NCBI RefSeq assembly: GCF_020819595.1
Contig: NZ_JAJHNP010000012.1
Coordinates: 1-64,000 of the forward strand
From: Streptomyces barringtoniae
GTDB taxonomy: Bacteria; Actinomycetota; Actinomycetes; Streptomycetales; Streptomycetaceae
DNA: 64,000 nt
Reading direction: 5' to 3'
Numbering within the stretch: the first letter of the stretch is position 1; every line of letters starts with the position of its first letter. The notes beneath the pieces were generated by a model. The model searched no databases and was not told the origin of the DNA. It saw only the letters and a list, made by a program, of their open reading frames with translations. Shown here piece after piece: positions 44,360 through 52,522 of this stretch. The position numbers and the translations under genes are program-made.

Positions 44360-44412
44360 GCGGCTGACCGGCCACGACGGGTGATGTCGGTGATCCGGGT
44401 TGCCGGGAGCCG

Positions 44413-45375
44413 TCAGGAGCCGGTGCCTGGGAAGCCGATGCAGGAGCCGAGGAAGCGGAGGAGCGCGGCGTTGACCTCCTCGGGGCGCTCCTGCTGGACC
44501 CAGTGACCGGCGCCTTCCAGGACGACGTGCTCGCGCAGGTCGGTGAGGACGGCACCGAGGTGCTGTGCGGGCATGAACATGGCGACGGGATCCCGGGAGC
44601 CGGTGAGGAAGAAGGACGGCTGCGTGATGGGGCGGCCCTCCAGTTCCCGGGTCAGCGCCCAGTTGCGGTCCATGGTGCGGTAGTAGTTGAGGCCACCGGT
44701 GAAGCCGGTCTCCTCGAACGTCTTGACGTAATGGGCCAACTCCTCCTCGCTGAGCCACGGCGGGGGCGGGAGTTCCGTCTCGTCGCGCGACGCCCATTCG
44801 GCGGAGTAGATCTCCCGTGCGACGAGCGTCCGGCGGACGTTCCGCGCCAGGGCCTCGTCCGCGACTCCGGGCTCCTGGAACCACACCATGTAGAAGTCGT
44901 CGCCCAGACGCGAGCGAAGGACGGGCAGCGGCGGGACGGGGGAGCGCGGGGTGACGGGGACGCTCAGGCCGGCCACGGCACGCACCCGTTCGGGGTGCAG
45001 CCAGGCCATGTGCCACACGACGTTCGCTCCCCAGTCGTGTCCCACGAAGACCGCGTCCTCGGCGCCGACGTCGTCCAGGAGACCCGCGAGGTCCCCGCAC
45101 AGCTTCAGCACGTCGTACGCCTCGACGTCCCCCGGCCGTGAGCTTCCCCCGTAGCCGCGCATGTCGGGCGCGAGGACCCGGTACCCGGCCTCGGCCAGGG
45201 CGAAGACCTGATGGCGCCAGGAGAAGGCGAGCTCGGGGAACCCGTGGCACAGCACGACCGGCGGTGTGCCGGCCCTGTGCCGGCCGTGCTCGAAGACGCG
45301 CAGTGTGATGCCGTTGGTCGCGACATCACGCGACTCCAGACGCTCCCAGTCGGCGAGTGAGGCCTTCGTCGTCAT
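44413..45375 (-). CDS. Alpha/beta hydrolase, epoxide-hydrolase-like
   Basis: A 320-residue alpha/beta hydrolase. Oxyanion HGFPE near residue 45, nucleophile Asp in VGHDWGAN, late acidic region SRDPVAMFM and the His in GAGHWVQQE give an Asp-His-acid set typical of soluble epoxide hydrolases; YGGSSRP is also a family hallmark. It would open epoxides by water addition. ATG 45375 lacks a strong ribosome-binding site. It is convergent with the molybdoenzyme genes and follows the DJ-1 gene at a distance. Confidence 0.87.
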   Translation of the reverse strand: MTTKASLADWERLESRDVATNGITLRVFEHGRHRAGTPPVVLCHGFPELAFSWRHQVFALAEAGYRVLAPDMRGYGGSSRPGDVEAYDVLKLCGDLAGLLDDVGAEDAVFVGHDWGANVVWHMAWLHPERVRAVAGLSVPVTPRSPVPPLPVLRSRLGDDFYMVWFQEPGVADEALARNVRRTLVAREIYSAEWASRDETELPPPPWLSEEELAHYVKTFEETGFTGGLNYYRTMDRNWALTRELEGRPITQPSFFLTGSRDPVAMFMPAQHLGAVLTDLREHVVLEGAGHWVQQERPEEVNAALLRFLGSCIGFPGTGS

Positions 45376-45444
45376 GTGCCGGCGCACCGCCAATCGGCTG
45401 ATCCCCCGAGCGAACGCGCCCTGCTCGACGGGGGAGTTGTCAGT

Positions 45445-45469
45445 GTTGAACTTGACGTTCGGTTTCAAC
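45445..45469. promoter_or_regulatory. Inverted repeat upstream of the epoxide-hydrolase-like gene
   Basis: GTTGAA and TTCAAC arms separated by 13 bp, in a locally AT-richer stretch 70 bp before the ATG at 45375. It is a candidate operator or promoter element and I cannot name a regulator. Confidence 0.35.
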
Positions 45470-45549
45470 CCTACAGCGCACGAGCACCCGGGGTCCGGCC
45501 CGTGATCGACCTGGTCGCGCTTGTCGCGGACGTGCGGGCAGAGCGCTGA

Positions 45550-45571
45550 CCGGCCTCGTCGAGCCGGCCGG
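45550..45571 (-). terminator. Stem-loop after the DJ-1 family gene
   Basis: CCGGCC (45550-45555) pairs with GGCCGG (45566-45571) around a 10-nt loop, 10 bp past the minus-strand stop at 45582. Confidence 0.5.
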
Positions 45572-45581
45572 CGCTCGCTGT

Positions 45582-46277
45582 TCAGCCCAGCTTCTTCAGC
45601 AGCTCGGCGGCGAGCGGCGCCGAGGAGGCGGGGTTCTGCCCGGTGACCAGGTTGCGGTCGACGACCACGTTCGGCGCCCACGGCTCGCCGGCCTGGACGT
45701 CGACGCCCGCCTCTTCGAGCCGCGTCTGCAGCAGCCACCTGGCCTTGTCGGCGAAGCCCGCCTGCGTCTCCTCGGCGTTGGTGAACGCGGCCACCCGGTA
45801 ACCGGCGAAGGCGTTGGAACCGTCGCCCTTCTCGGCGGCGAGCAGCGCGGCCGGGGCGTGGCAGACCACGCCCAGCGGCTTGCCGGAGCCCAGCGCGTCG
45901 ACGAGGAGCCGGCCGGAGGCGGCGTTGACGGCGAGGTCCTCCATGGGGCCGTGGCCGCCGGGGTAGAAGACGGCGTCGTAGTCGTCCAGGCGGACGTCCT
46001 CCAGCCGGATCGGGTTCTCGATCTCGGCCATGGAGGCGAGGACGGCGGCGATCCGGTCGGCGCCTTCCTGGCCGCCGTTGACCTCGGGCGCGAGGCTGCC
46101 GCGGTCGACGGCGGGGACGACGCCGCCGGGCGTGGCGACGACGATCTCGTGACCGGCTGCCCTGAACGCCTCGTACGGGGCGACGGCCTCCTCGGCCCAG
46201 AAGCCGGTGGGGTGCTTGGTGCCGTCGGCCAGCGTCCAGTGGTCGACGCCGGTCATCACGAAGAGGATCTTCGACAT
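45582..46277 (-). CDS. DJ-1/PfpI family protein (type 1 glutamine-amidotransferase-like)
   Basis: A 231-residue DJ-1/PfpI protein of the HchA/YhbO-like branch: SKILFVMTGVDHWTL start, AVFYPGGHGPMEDL and the nucleophile elbow VVCHAPAALL with Cys. Members are glyoxalase-III/deglycase or chaperone-like; the exact activity here is unknown. GGAAGAAG precedes ATG 46277. It is divergent from a LysR gene with shared symmetrical sites, the usual regulator-target layout. Confidence 0.88.
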   Translation of the reverse strand: MSKILFVMTGVDHWTLADGTKHPTGFWAEEAVAPYEAFRAAGHEIVVATPGGVVPAVDRGSLAPEVNGGQEGADRIAAVLASMAEIENPIRLEDVRLDDYDAVFYPGGHGPMEDLAVNAASGRLLVDALGSGKPLGVVCHAPAALLAAEKGDGSNAFAGYRVAAFTNAEETQAGFADKARWLLQTRLEEAGVDVQAGEPWAPNVVVDRNLVTGQNPASSAPLAAELLKKLG

Positions 46278-46340
46278 GGTGCTTCTTCCGGGAGGGGAGA
46301 AAGATTTCGCTCTCGAACGTAGGGCTCCCAGCCATTCGTT

Positions 46341-46391
46341 TCCAATGAGGACTCCAATGGCAGACATTGGAACTTCTATGGCTACATTGGA
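46341..46391. promoter_or_regulatory. LysR operator cluster and leaderless -10
   Basis: Four half-sites lie between the divergent genes: TCCAATG at 46341 and 46353, CATTGGA at 46365 and 46385. The middle two form a perfect inverted repeat with a 5-bp centre. TACATT (46383-46388) lies six bases before the LysR GTG at 46395 and overlaps the last half-site, so LysR binding there could repress its own promoter. Confidence 0.65.
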
Positions 46392-46394
46392 TGC

Positions 46395-47300
46395 GTGAGC
46401 GATAACCCCCTCGATCTGAACCTGCTGCGCACGTTCCTCGCGGTGTACCGGTCGGGTTCGTTCACCGGCGCCGCCCAGCTGCTGGGTCTGTCGCAGCCCA
46501 CGGTGACGACACAGATGCGCACCCTGGAACGGCAGACGGGGCGGGAGCTGTTCGAACGGCTGCCGCGAGGCGTCGCGCCGACGGCCGTGGCGGACGAGCT
46601 GGCGGTGCGGGTCGCGCCGGGGCTCGACCTGCTCGCCGCCGTGGCCGGTCCGGATCCTGCGGAGGGCCGTACGGCCGAGCCGGTGCACCTCGCCGGTCCC
46701 GCCGAGCTCCTGTGCACCGGCGTGCTGCCGGCGCTGGCGCCGCTCGTGGCGGACGGGGTGCGGCTGCGGGTGGCGACGGGTCTGACCGACGCGCTGCTCG
46801 AGGAGCTGCGGGCGGGCCGCCACGACCTGGTGATCGCCACACTCCGCCCCCGGGGCCGTACGCTGTCCGCGGTGCCGTTGCTGGACGAGGAGTTCGTGCT
46901 GGTGGCGGCGCCCGCGTGGGCCGAGCGGCTGAAGGAGCCGCTCGCCGCCGAGGGCCCCTCGGTCCTGCACTCGGTTCCGCTGGTGACGTACGCGGAGGAC
47001 CTGCCCATCGCCCGCCGCTACTGGCGGCACGTCTTCGGCCGCCGGCTCTCCTGCCCCGCCGCCGTCACCGTGCCGGACCTGCGCGGAGTCAAGGCCGCGG
47101 TCGTCGCCGGCGCGGGCTTCACCGTGCTGCCCCGCTATCTGTGCGCCGGTGAACTGGCCTCCGGTGCCCTCGTCCCCCTGCACGAGCCCGACGACCCTCC
47201 GATCAACACCGGCTACCTGGTCGAGCGACCGGGCGTTCCCGACAACCCGGACGTGATCCGCGTCCGCGACCACCTGCTGCGTGCCGTCGGTGGCCGGTGA
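46395..47300 (+). CDS. LysR-family transcriptional regulator
   Basis: A 301-residue LysR regulator: N-terminal winged HTH (LNLLRTFLAVYRSGSFTGAA, LGLSQPTVTTQMRTLERQTG) and a C-terminal periplasmic-binding-like effector domain. The start GTG 46395 follows a -10-like TACATT by six bases, so the mRNA may be leaderless. It is divergent from the DJ-1 gene with four half-sites between, so it most likely regulates that gene and itself. The effector is unknown. Confidence 0.9.
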   Translation: MSDNPLDLNLLRTFLAVYRSGSFTGAAQLLGLSQPTVTTQMRTLERQTGRELFERLPRGVAPTAVADELAVRVAPGLDLLAAVAGPDPAEGRTAEPVHLAGPAELLCTGVLPALAPLVADGVRLRVATGLTDALLEELRAGRHDLVIATLRPRGRTLSAVPLLDEEFVLVAAPAWAERLKEPLAAEGPSVLHSVPLVTYAEDLPIARRYWRHVFGRRLSCPAAVTVPDLRGVKAAVVAGAGFTVLPRYLCAGELASGALVPLHEPDDPPINTGYLVERPGVPDNPDVIRVRDHLLRAVGGR

Positions 47301-47364
47301 CGGCACGGCCGGTGGACCACCAGCCCTGCAACCGCGGAGAGCGGCACGTCCCGGACGCCGTCGA

Positions 47365-47850
47365 TCAGGGGGCACGCTCTTCGCGCGGGCGCCTCTCGGC
47401 GCCCCCGGGCAGGGGGCGGGCGGCGCTCCCGCCGGAGGTCTCCTCGGGAACCGGAACCGGCTGCCGGTAGCGCGTGGAGGTGTCGATCCTCGGCGCCGTA
47501 CGGCCGAGCCGCTGGGCCGTGGCCCTCGCCTCGTCGTCGTCCGGTACGGACACCGCGAGGAGCCGGAAGGGAGCCGAGGGCCGCAGTTCCAGGACGACGG
47601 CGGGTCTGCCGGGCCGCAGGGCCACGAAGTCCGTGCCGCCGGCGTGGCCGCGCGTGCCGATGGACCAGCCGCCGGGAATCCAGGTGCCGCGCTGCCGGTC
47701 TCCGCGCAGGGCGCGCCACCAGGCGGCTTCGACCGTCACCCGGCACACCGCCGCCAGCGGCACCCGCACGTCACCGCGGCGGGCGGCCGCCCTCTGCCAC
47801 CACGACAGGCGTACGACCACGTCGTCCCCGTCGACGAGAATGCGTGCCAT
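47365..47850 (-). CDS. Hypothetical protein with PH-like N-terminal domain
   Basis: A 161-residue protein. Residues 1 to about 115 look like an all-beta PH-like domain (RILVDGDDVVVRLSWWQRAA; GTDFVALRPGRPAVVLEL), and the last 40 residues are Pro/Arg/Glu-rich and probably disordered. No signal peptide or membrane helix. GGAGGAG precedes ATG 47850. Function is unknown; it is convergent with lysR and divergent from the phosphoribosyltransferase gene across 290 bp in which I see only a CCGGGTACCCGG palindrome (47987-47998). Confidence 0.65.
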   Translation of the reverse strand: MARILVDGDDVVVRLSWWQRAAARRGDVRVPLAAVCRVTVEAAWWRALRGDRQRGTWIPGGWSIGTRGHAGGTDFVALRPGRPAVVLELRPSAPFRLLAVSVPDDDEARATAQRLGRTAPRIDTSTRYRQPVPVPEETSGGSAARPLPGGAERRPREERAP

Positions 47851-48140
47851 CGCTCAGCTCCTCCGTTCCATACTCGTCGCTCGTCCGCGCGGCCGCCGTC
47901 TGCCGCCGCGGGCGTTGCCGCTCGTCGGCCGAGCTCCCGAGGCCGCGGACACGGCGGTGCGTGTCCCGTGTCGTGGCGGTGTTGTCCGGGTACCCGGCCG
48001 GGGCGCCGGAGGGAGGTGACCCGTGTCCGTCCGGTCGTCCGAGTGCGAGCAGGCGCACCTGCCGGGCGCGAGCCGTCGTACGACCCCACGTCGTGGCCCG
48101 GTGACGAGCACGGCGCAGATGTGGAAGGAGTCGACTGGGC

Positions 48141-48782
48141 ATGCGGTTTCATGATCGCGTCCACGCCGGCCGGGAGCTGGCCGAGCGGCTGCGCATCCGG
48201 CAGGAGGCGGGGGCACTGACGCATCCGGTCGTGCTGGCCCTGCCGCGCGGCGGGGTGATGGTGGCCCGCGAAGTGGCGCGGGCGCTGGAGGCACCGCTCG
48301 ACGTGGTGGTCGCACGCAAGATCGGCGCGCCGTTCCAGGAGGAGCTGGGCGTCGGGGCGGTCGCCGGTGACGATCCTCCGCTGTTCGACAAGCGGACCCT
48401 GGACGAACTCGGTCTGACCGAGGAGGGCCTCGAGGAGGCGGTGGAGCGGGAGCGGGCCGAGCTGCACCGCCGGGAGCAGCGGTACCGGGAGGGCCGGCCC
48501 GCGCCCGAGGTGCGCGACCGTACCGTGATCGTGGTGGACGACGGGGTGGCCACCGGGGCGACCGCGCGGGCGGCGCTGCGCTGGCTGCGCCGGCAGTCGC
48601 CGGAGCGGCTGGTGCTGGCTGCGCCGGTGTGTTCGCCGCAGGCGGCCGAACTGCTGCGCGGCGAGGCCGACGAGGTGCTCTGCCTGCAGCGGCCGACCGT
48701 GTTCCTGGCCGTGGGGGAGTGGTACGAGGACTTCGAGCAGCTGACGGACGACGACGTGCTCGCCGCGCTGCGCGGGCAGTGA
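48141..48782 (+). CDS. Phosphoribosyltransferase-fold protein
   Basis: A 213-residue type I PRTase-like protein. The PRPP loop VIVVDDGVATGATARAA lies near residue 130, LALPRGGVMVAREVA near residue 33, and RKIGAPFQEELGVGAV resembles the flexible-loop region. Such stand-alone PRTases in actinobacteria often occur in stress or dormancy clusters; a nucleobase specificity cannot be read. GAAGGAG precedes ATG 48141. It is followed after 34 bp by rtcB on the same strand, so the two may be co-transcribed, linking nucleotide handling with RNA repair. Confidence 0.85.
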   Translation: MRFHDRVHAGRELAERLRIRQEAGALTHPVVLALPRGGVMVAREVARALEAPLDVVVARKIGAPFQEELGVGAVAGDDPPLFDKRTLDELGLTEEGLEEAVERERAELHRREQRYREGRPAPEVRDRTVIVVDDGVATGATARAALRWLRRQSPERLVLAAPVCSPQAAELLRGEADEVLCLQRPTVFLAVGEWYEDFEQLTDDDVLAALRGQ

Positions 48783-48816
48783 ACCCAGGGCGTGCCGGGC
48801 CGGGGCGGAGGCCGCG

Positions 48817-50229
48817 ATGGAGTTGGTCGAGGAACGTTCCTTCCGCTACCGCATCGAGCCGCACGCGGGCATGCGGGTGCCCGGGGTCGTGTTCGCCTCC
48901 CGGGAGCTGCTCCGGGACGCCGAGCAGTCCCTGCAACAGGTCGTGCACGTGGCCACGCTGCCCGGCATCGTCGCCGCCTCGTACGCCATGCCCGACATCC
49001 ACTGGGGGTACGGCTTCCCCATCGGCGGTGTCGCCGCCACCGACGTGGACGCCGGCGGGGTGGTCTCGCCGGGCGGCGTCGGCTTCGACATCTCCTGCGG
49101 GGTGCGGCTGCTGGCCGCCGACTGCGACGGCGACACGCTCCGGCCCGTGCTGACCGCCGTGATGGACGGCCTGGACCGGGCGATTCCGCGCGGGGCCGGT
49201 CCCGGCGGCGTGTGGCGCCTCACCGGCCCCGGAGAGCTGGGGCGGCTGCTGGACGGCGGCTCCCGCTACGCCGTGGAACAGGGCCACGGGGAGGAACGCG
49301 ACCTGCTGCGCTGCGAGGACGGCGGCGCGGTCGCCGACGCGGACGTGACCCAGGTGGGGCAGCGGGCCCGGGAGCGGGGCCTCGGCCAGGTGGGCAGCCT
49401 GGGCTCCGCCAACCACTTCCTTGAGGTACAGCAGGTTGCCGAGGTGTACGACGGCCCGGCCGCGGCCGCCTTCGGGATCGGGCCGGGCCAGGTGTGCGTG
49501 ATGATCCACTGTGGCTCGCGCGGGCTCGGACACCAGATCTGCACCGACCATGTGCGGCTCATGGACCGCGCCATGGCCCGCTACGGCATCTCCGTGCCCG
49601 ACCGGCAGCTCGCCTGCACGCCGGTCGACTCGCCCGAGGGCCGGGACTATCTCGGGGCCATGGCCGCCGCCGCCAACTACGGCCGGGCCAACCGGCAGTT
49701 GCTGTCCGACGCGGCGCGTGGCGTGTTCCGGCGCGCCGCCGGTACCGGGCTGACGCTGGTGTACGACGTCTCCCACAACCTCGCCAAGATCGAGACGCAC
49801 CCGGTGGACGGTCAGCGGCGGCGGCTGTGCGTGCACCGCAAGGGCGCCACCCGGGCCTTCCCGCCCGGACATCCCGAACTGCCCGAGGACATACGGGAGT
49901 TCGGACAGCCGGTGCTGATCCCCGGCACCCTCGGCACGGCCTCGTACGTACTCGCCGGCGTGGACCGGGGCGACGCCTTCCACTCCACCTGCCATGGTGC
50001 GGGCCGCACCATGAGCCGTCATCAGGCCGCGCGCAGCATCACCGGCAGTGAACTGCGGGCGCGGCTGCGGCACGCCGGCATCGCCGCGCGCCCGAAGTCC
50101 TGGCGCGGTCTGACGGAGGAGACACCGGAGGCGTACAAGGACGTCGACGCCGTCGTCGCCGCGAGCGAGGGCGCGGGGCTGTGCCGGAAGGTGGCCCGGC
50201 TGGTGCCGCTCGGGGTGGTGAAGGGCTGA
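48817..50229 (+). CDS. rtcB: RtcB family 3'-phosphate RNA ligase
   Basis: A 470-residue RtcB. Metal and GMP residues are visible: D91 and C94 (GGVGFDISCGVRL), H200 (GSANHF), H231 (HCGSRGLGHQ), H320 (YDVSHNLAKIE) and the guanylylated His H393 (STCHGAGRTMSRH). RtcB joins RNA 3'-phosphate or 2',3'-cyclic-phosphate ends to 5'-OH ends using GTP and Mn, repairing cleaved tRNA and rRNA. GGAGG precedes ATG 48817. Its cofactor protein archease is encoded in the opposite direction, 48 bp from its stop. No TROVE/Ro or RtcA gene is present in the window. Confidence 0.95.
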   Translation: MELVEERSFRYRIEPHAGMRVPGVVFASRELLRDAEQSLQQVVHVATLPGIVAASYAMPDIHWGYGFPIGGVAATDVDAGGVVSPGGVGFDISCGVRLLAADCDGDTLRPVLTAVMDGLDRAIPRGAGPGGVWRLTGPGELGRLLDGGSRYAVEQGHGEERDLLRCEDGGAVADADVTQVGQRARERGLGQVGSLGSANHFLEVQQVAEVYDGPAAAAFGIGPGQVCVMIHCGSRGLGHQICTDHVRLMDRAMARYGISVPDRQLACTPVDSPEGRDYLGAMAAAANYGRANRQLLSDAARGVFRRAAGTGLTLVYDVSHNLAKIETHPVDGQRRRLCVHRKGATRAFPPGHPELPEDIREFGQPVLIPGTLGTASYVLAGVDRGDAFHSTCHGAGRTMSRHQAARSITGSELRARLRHAGIAARPKSWRGLTEETPEAYKDVDAVVAASEGAGLCRKVARLVPLGVVKG

Positions 50230-50277
50230 CACCGGTGGCCTTCGGGTGCCCGGGCGGGCAGGGGTGCGCGGGTGCGG

Positions 50278-50805
50278 TCACACGTCCACGATCACCGTGC
50301 AGGACCATCCGTACGCGTCCGGGCCGATGTGCAGCTCCTGCCAGGAGGCACCCTTGGGCGCTGCACCGATGACGGTGACGTTCGCCAGGTCGGCGAGCGA
50401 CAGCCGTACCGCCAGCCCGCCGTCGTCGGTGGGCTCCGCTTCCACGTCGACGGGGATCCGGCCGGTCACCTCGAGCCGGTAGACCACCTCGTCCAGCAGC
50501 GCGACCAGCAGGTCCGCGTCGTCTCCTGGGGCGAGACGGACCCGTTCCATCGTGGTGGGGTGCGCCTCGGACACATCGGCGAAGGCCTCGACCATGGCGC
50601 GTACGGCCTCGGTCAGGCACTGTTCCCGGGTGGTGCCCCAGGCCTGCAGACGGGTGTCGGCCGTGTGCGGCATCGAGCAGTGACCGTTCTCGCCCTCGCG
50701 CCGCGCGCGCAGCTCGTCGCTGATGTCACCCACCATGGCCGCCGTGATCCCTTCTGCGACTCCCCCTCGGGTTCCATCGTCACTCGCCGGGCCCGACGGC
50801 GCCAT
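50278..50805 (-). CDS. Archease (RtcB activator)
   Basis: A 175-residue protein of the archease family: PHTADTRLQAWG (metal-binding Asp/His start), TEAVRAMVEAFADVS, LLVALLDEVVYRLEVTGRIP and a terminal beta hairpin. Archease speeds guanylylation of RtcB and gives it multiple turnover. Archeases are normally about 140 residues; here a disordered N-terminal extension of about 35 residues precedes the core. ATG 50805 has GGGGAG five bases upstream; ATG 50736 would give a more typical length but lacks a ribosome-binding site. It is convergent with rtcB and divergent from a CBS-domain gene. Confidence 0.88.
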   Translation of the reverse strand: MAPSGPASDDGTRGGVAEGITAAMVGDISDELRARREGENGHCSMPHTADTRLQAWGTTREQCLTEAVRAMVEAFADVSEAHPTTMERVRLAPGDDADLLVALLDEVVYRLEVTGRIPVDVEAEPTDDGGLAVRLSLADLANVTVIGAAPKGASWQELHIGPDAYGWSCTVIVDV

Positions 50806-50900
50806 GTCTGCTCCCCGCCGCCCGCTTCGGACAGACCGCCCGGTGCGGACAGGCCGCCCGTTGCGGACAGCCGGTGTGGCCGCGGTCCGCCGGGAAACCA

Positions 50901-50920
50901 CGTGCGGCGCATACCGCACG
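50901..50920. promoter_or_regulatory. Inverted repeat in the archease/CBS divergent region
   Basis: CGTGCGG and CCGCACG arms (7 bp each) separated by 6 bp. It lies between the divergent archease and CBS genes, about 96 bp upstream of the archease start. Regulator unknown. Confidence 0.4.
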
Positions 50921-50960
50921 AGACGGTTTGCCCGCGCCGTCCCGGGCTACGCGGGCGGTC

Positions 50961-50976
50961 GAGGCGGTACCGCCTC
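50961..50976. promoter_or_regulatory. Perfect 16-bp palindrome before the CBS gene
   Basis: GAGGCGGTACCGCCTC is fully symmetrical and ends 26 bp before ATG 51003. It could be an operator or a hairpin in the 5' leader. Confidence 0.45.
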
Positions 50977-51002
50977 ACCATCCCGGATCCAGGAGGTGCC
51001 CG

Positions 51003-51428
51003 ATGACACGGCGGATACGTGACGTGATGTCGCCAGGCGCGGTGGCGGTGGAGCCGATGACCACGGTGGAACGGGCGGCGCTCCTCATGCGGGAGCACGA
51101 CATCGGTGACGTACTGGTCGCCTACGACTGCGATCTGTTCGGAGTGCTCACCGACCGCGACATCGTGGTGCGGACGCTCGCCGTGGGACTGGACCCGCAC
51201 ACCACCACGGCCGGCACGGTCTGCAGCCGGCCGCCGGTGCTGACCCTGACTCCCGAGGACACCACGGACCACGCCGTCGAGCTGATGCGCCGGCACGGCC
51301 TGCGCCGGCTCCCCGTCGTGGAACGCGGCGGCTGCCCGGTCGGGTTCGTCAGCATCGGTGACCTGGCGGCCGTGGAGGACCCCCACTCGGCGCTGGCGGA
51401 GATCAGCAGGGCGGAACCCAACCACTGA
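51003..51428 (+). CDS. CBS-domain-pair protein
   Basis: A 141-residue protein made of two CBS motifs (VMSPGAVAVEPMTTVERAAL; SRPPVLTLTPEDTTDHAVEL) that form one Bateman module. These bind adenosine nucleotides and report energy state; here no other domain is fused, so it acts on partners or as a stand-alone sensor. AGGAGGTG precedes ATG 51003. With the PRTase, RtcB and archease it forms a group like actinobacterial stress/dormancy loci, though I cannot find a clear DosR-type box. Confidence 0.9.
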   Translation: MTRRIRDVMSPGAVAVEPMTTVERAALLMREHDIGDVLVAYDCDLFGVLTDRDIVVRTLAVGLDPHTTTAGTVCSRPPVLTLTPEDTTDHAVELMRRHGLRRLPVVERGGCPVGFVSIGDLAAVEDPHSALAEISRAEPNH

Positions 51429-51532
51429 ACCGTCCCCCGCCGGCCGGTACCCGAGAGCGCATCGCCCCGCCCGTGACCGCCGCCGCGGGGACGGGGTCGG
51501 GCGAACAGTGGGTTTCGAGCGGGTGACAGCCG

Positions 51533-52522
51533 TCAGGGCGCGAGTACCCGGCCCCGGCAGGCCGACGGTGTGCCCCAGGAGGTGCGCAGTGCGCGGGCCT
51601 TGCGGATCCACAGGGACAGGTCCGGTTCCTCGGTGTAGCCGAGGGCGCCGTGCAACTGCAGGGCGCTGCGCGCCGCGGCGTACGCGGCCTCGCAGGCGCA
51701 GACCTTCGCCGCGGCGACCTCGCGCCCGCACCCGGCGTCGCCACGCTCCATCGCCAACGCGGCCGCGAGGAGCAGCGGTTGGGTGAACTCCAGGGCGATC
51801 AGCGTGTCGGCCAACCGGTGCCTGACGGCCTGGAAGGAGCCGATGGCCACCCCGAACTGCCTGCGCGTGCGCACGTGTTCGACGGTCCGGTCCAGCAGGG
51901 CGCGGCCCAGCCCGAGGGCCTGCGCGGCGGTGGTCAGCGCCGCGACCTCGGCGGCGTGCGCGGCCGCGGCGGCGACGGCCGGCCCCCGGGCCAGCACGGT
52001 GCCGCCGAGCGGTCGGGCCGGCCGCCGGGCCGGGTCGAGCGAGCGCTGTACGGGACCGTGCGCCTCGGCCAGGCGCAGGGTGTCGCCCTCGACGACGAAC
52101 ACCGCGTCGGCGGCGTCAGCGTCCAGTGCGTAGGGACTGTCGGGGGACAGCAGGCACACCGAGGCGACGACCTTGCCGGCGGCGATCCCCGGCAGCCATG
52201 CAGCGGCCGTCGTCGCATCGCCCAGCCGGTCCAGGAGGGCCGCCGCCGCGACCGTCTCGGCCAGCGGGCCCGGCACCGCATGGCGGCCCAACTCCACGAA
52301 GGCGAGGCCGAGTTCGACCGGCAGGGCGCCCAGCCCGTCGTAACGCTCCGGTATCCCGAGCGCGAACACCCCGGCCTCGGCCAGCCTGTTCCACAGCGCG
52401 CGGCCGGGGCCGGTGTCACCGGCCGCCCAGGACCGTACGACGTCCGGCGTGCCCGCCGCCGTCAGCATCGCGTCCAGTGAACGGGCGAAGTCGCGCTGCT
52501 CGGCGTCGAGGAGGAAGCGCAT
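51533..52522 (-). CDS. Acyl-CoA dehydrogenase subunit (IpdE/FadE-like, small partner)
   Basis: A 329-residue acyl-CoA dehydrogenase-fold protein of the short partner type found in steroid-degrading heterotetramers. It has RTRRQFGVAIGSFQAVRHRL and LHGALGYTEEPDLSLWIRKA but poor conservation of the N-terminal FAD/substrate segments. Its ATG shares one base with the stop of the upstream dehydrogenase gene (TGATG), so the subunits are made together. In the HIP pathway such a pair dehydrogenates a ring-containing CoA thioester (inference from neighbours). Confidence 0.85.
   Translation of the reverse strand: MRFLLDAEQRDFARSLDAMLTAAGTPDVVRSWAAGDTGPGRALWNRLAEAGVFALGIPERYDGLGALPVELGLAFVELGRHAVPGPLAETVAAAALLDRLGDATTAAAWLPGIAAGKVVASVCLLSPDSPYALDADAADAVFVVEGDTLRLAEAHGPVQRSLDPARRPARPLGGTVLARGPAVAAAAAHAAEVAALTTAAQALGLGRALLDRTVEHVRTRRQFGVAIGSFQAVRHRLADTLIALEFTQPLLLAAALAMERGDAGCGREVAAAKVCACEAAYAAARSALQLHGALGYTEEPDLSLWIRKARALRTSWGTPSACRGRVLAP

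Noticed and set aside
47987..47998. CCGGGTACCCGG palindrome as an operator for the phosphoribosyltransferase gene
   Set aside because: Short GC-rich palindromes are expected by chance at this base composition, and it does not recur near related genes in the window.
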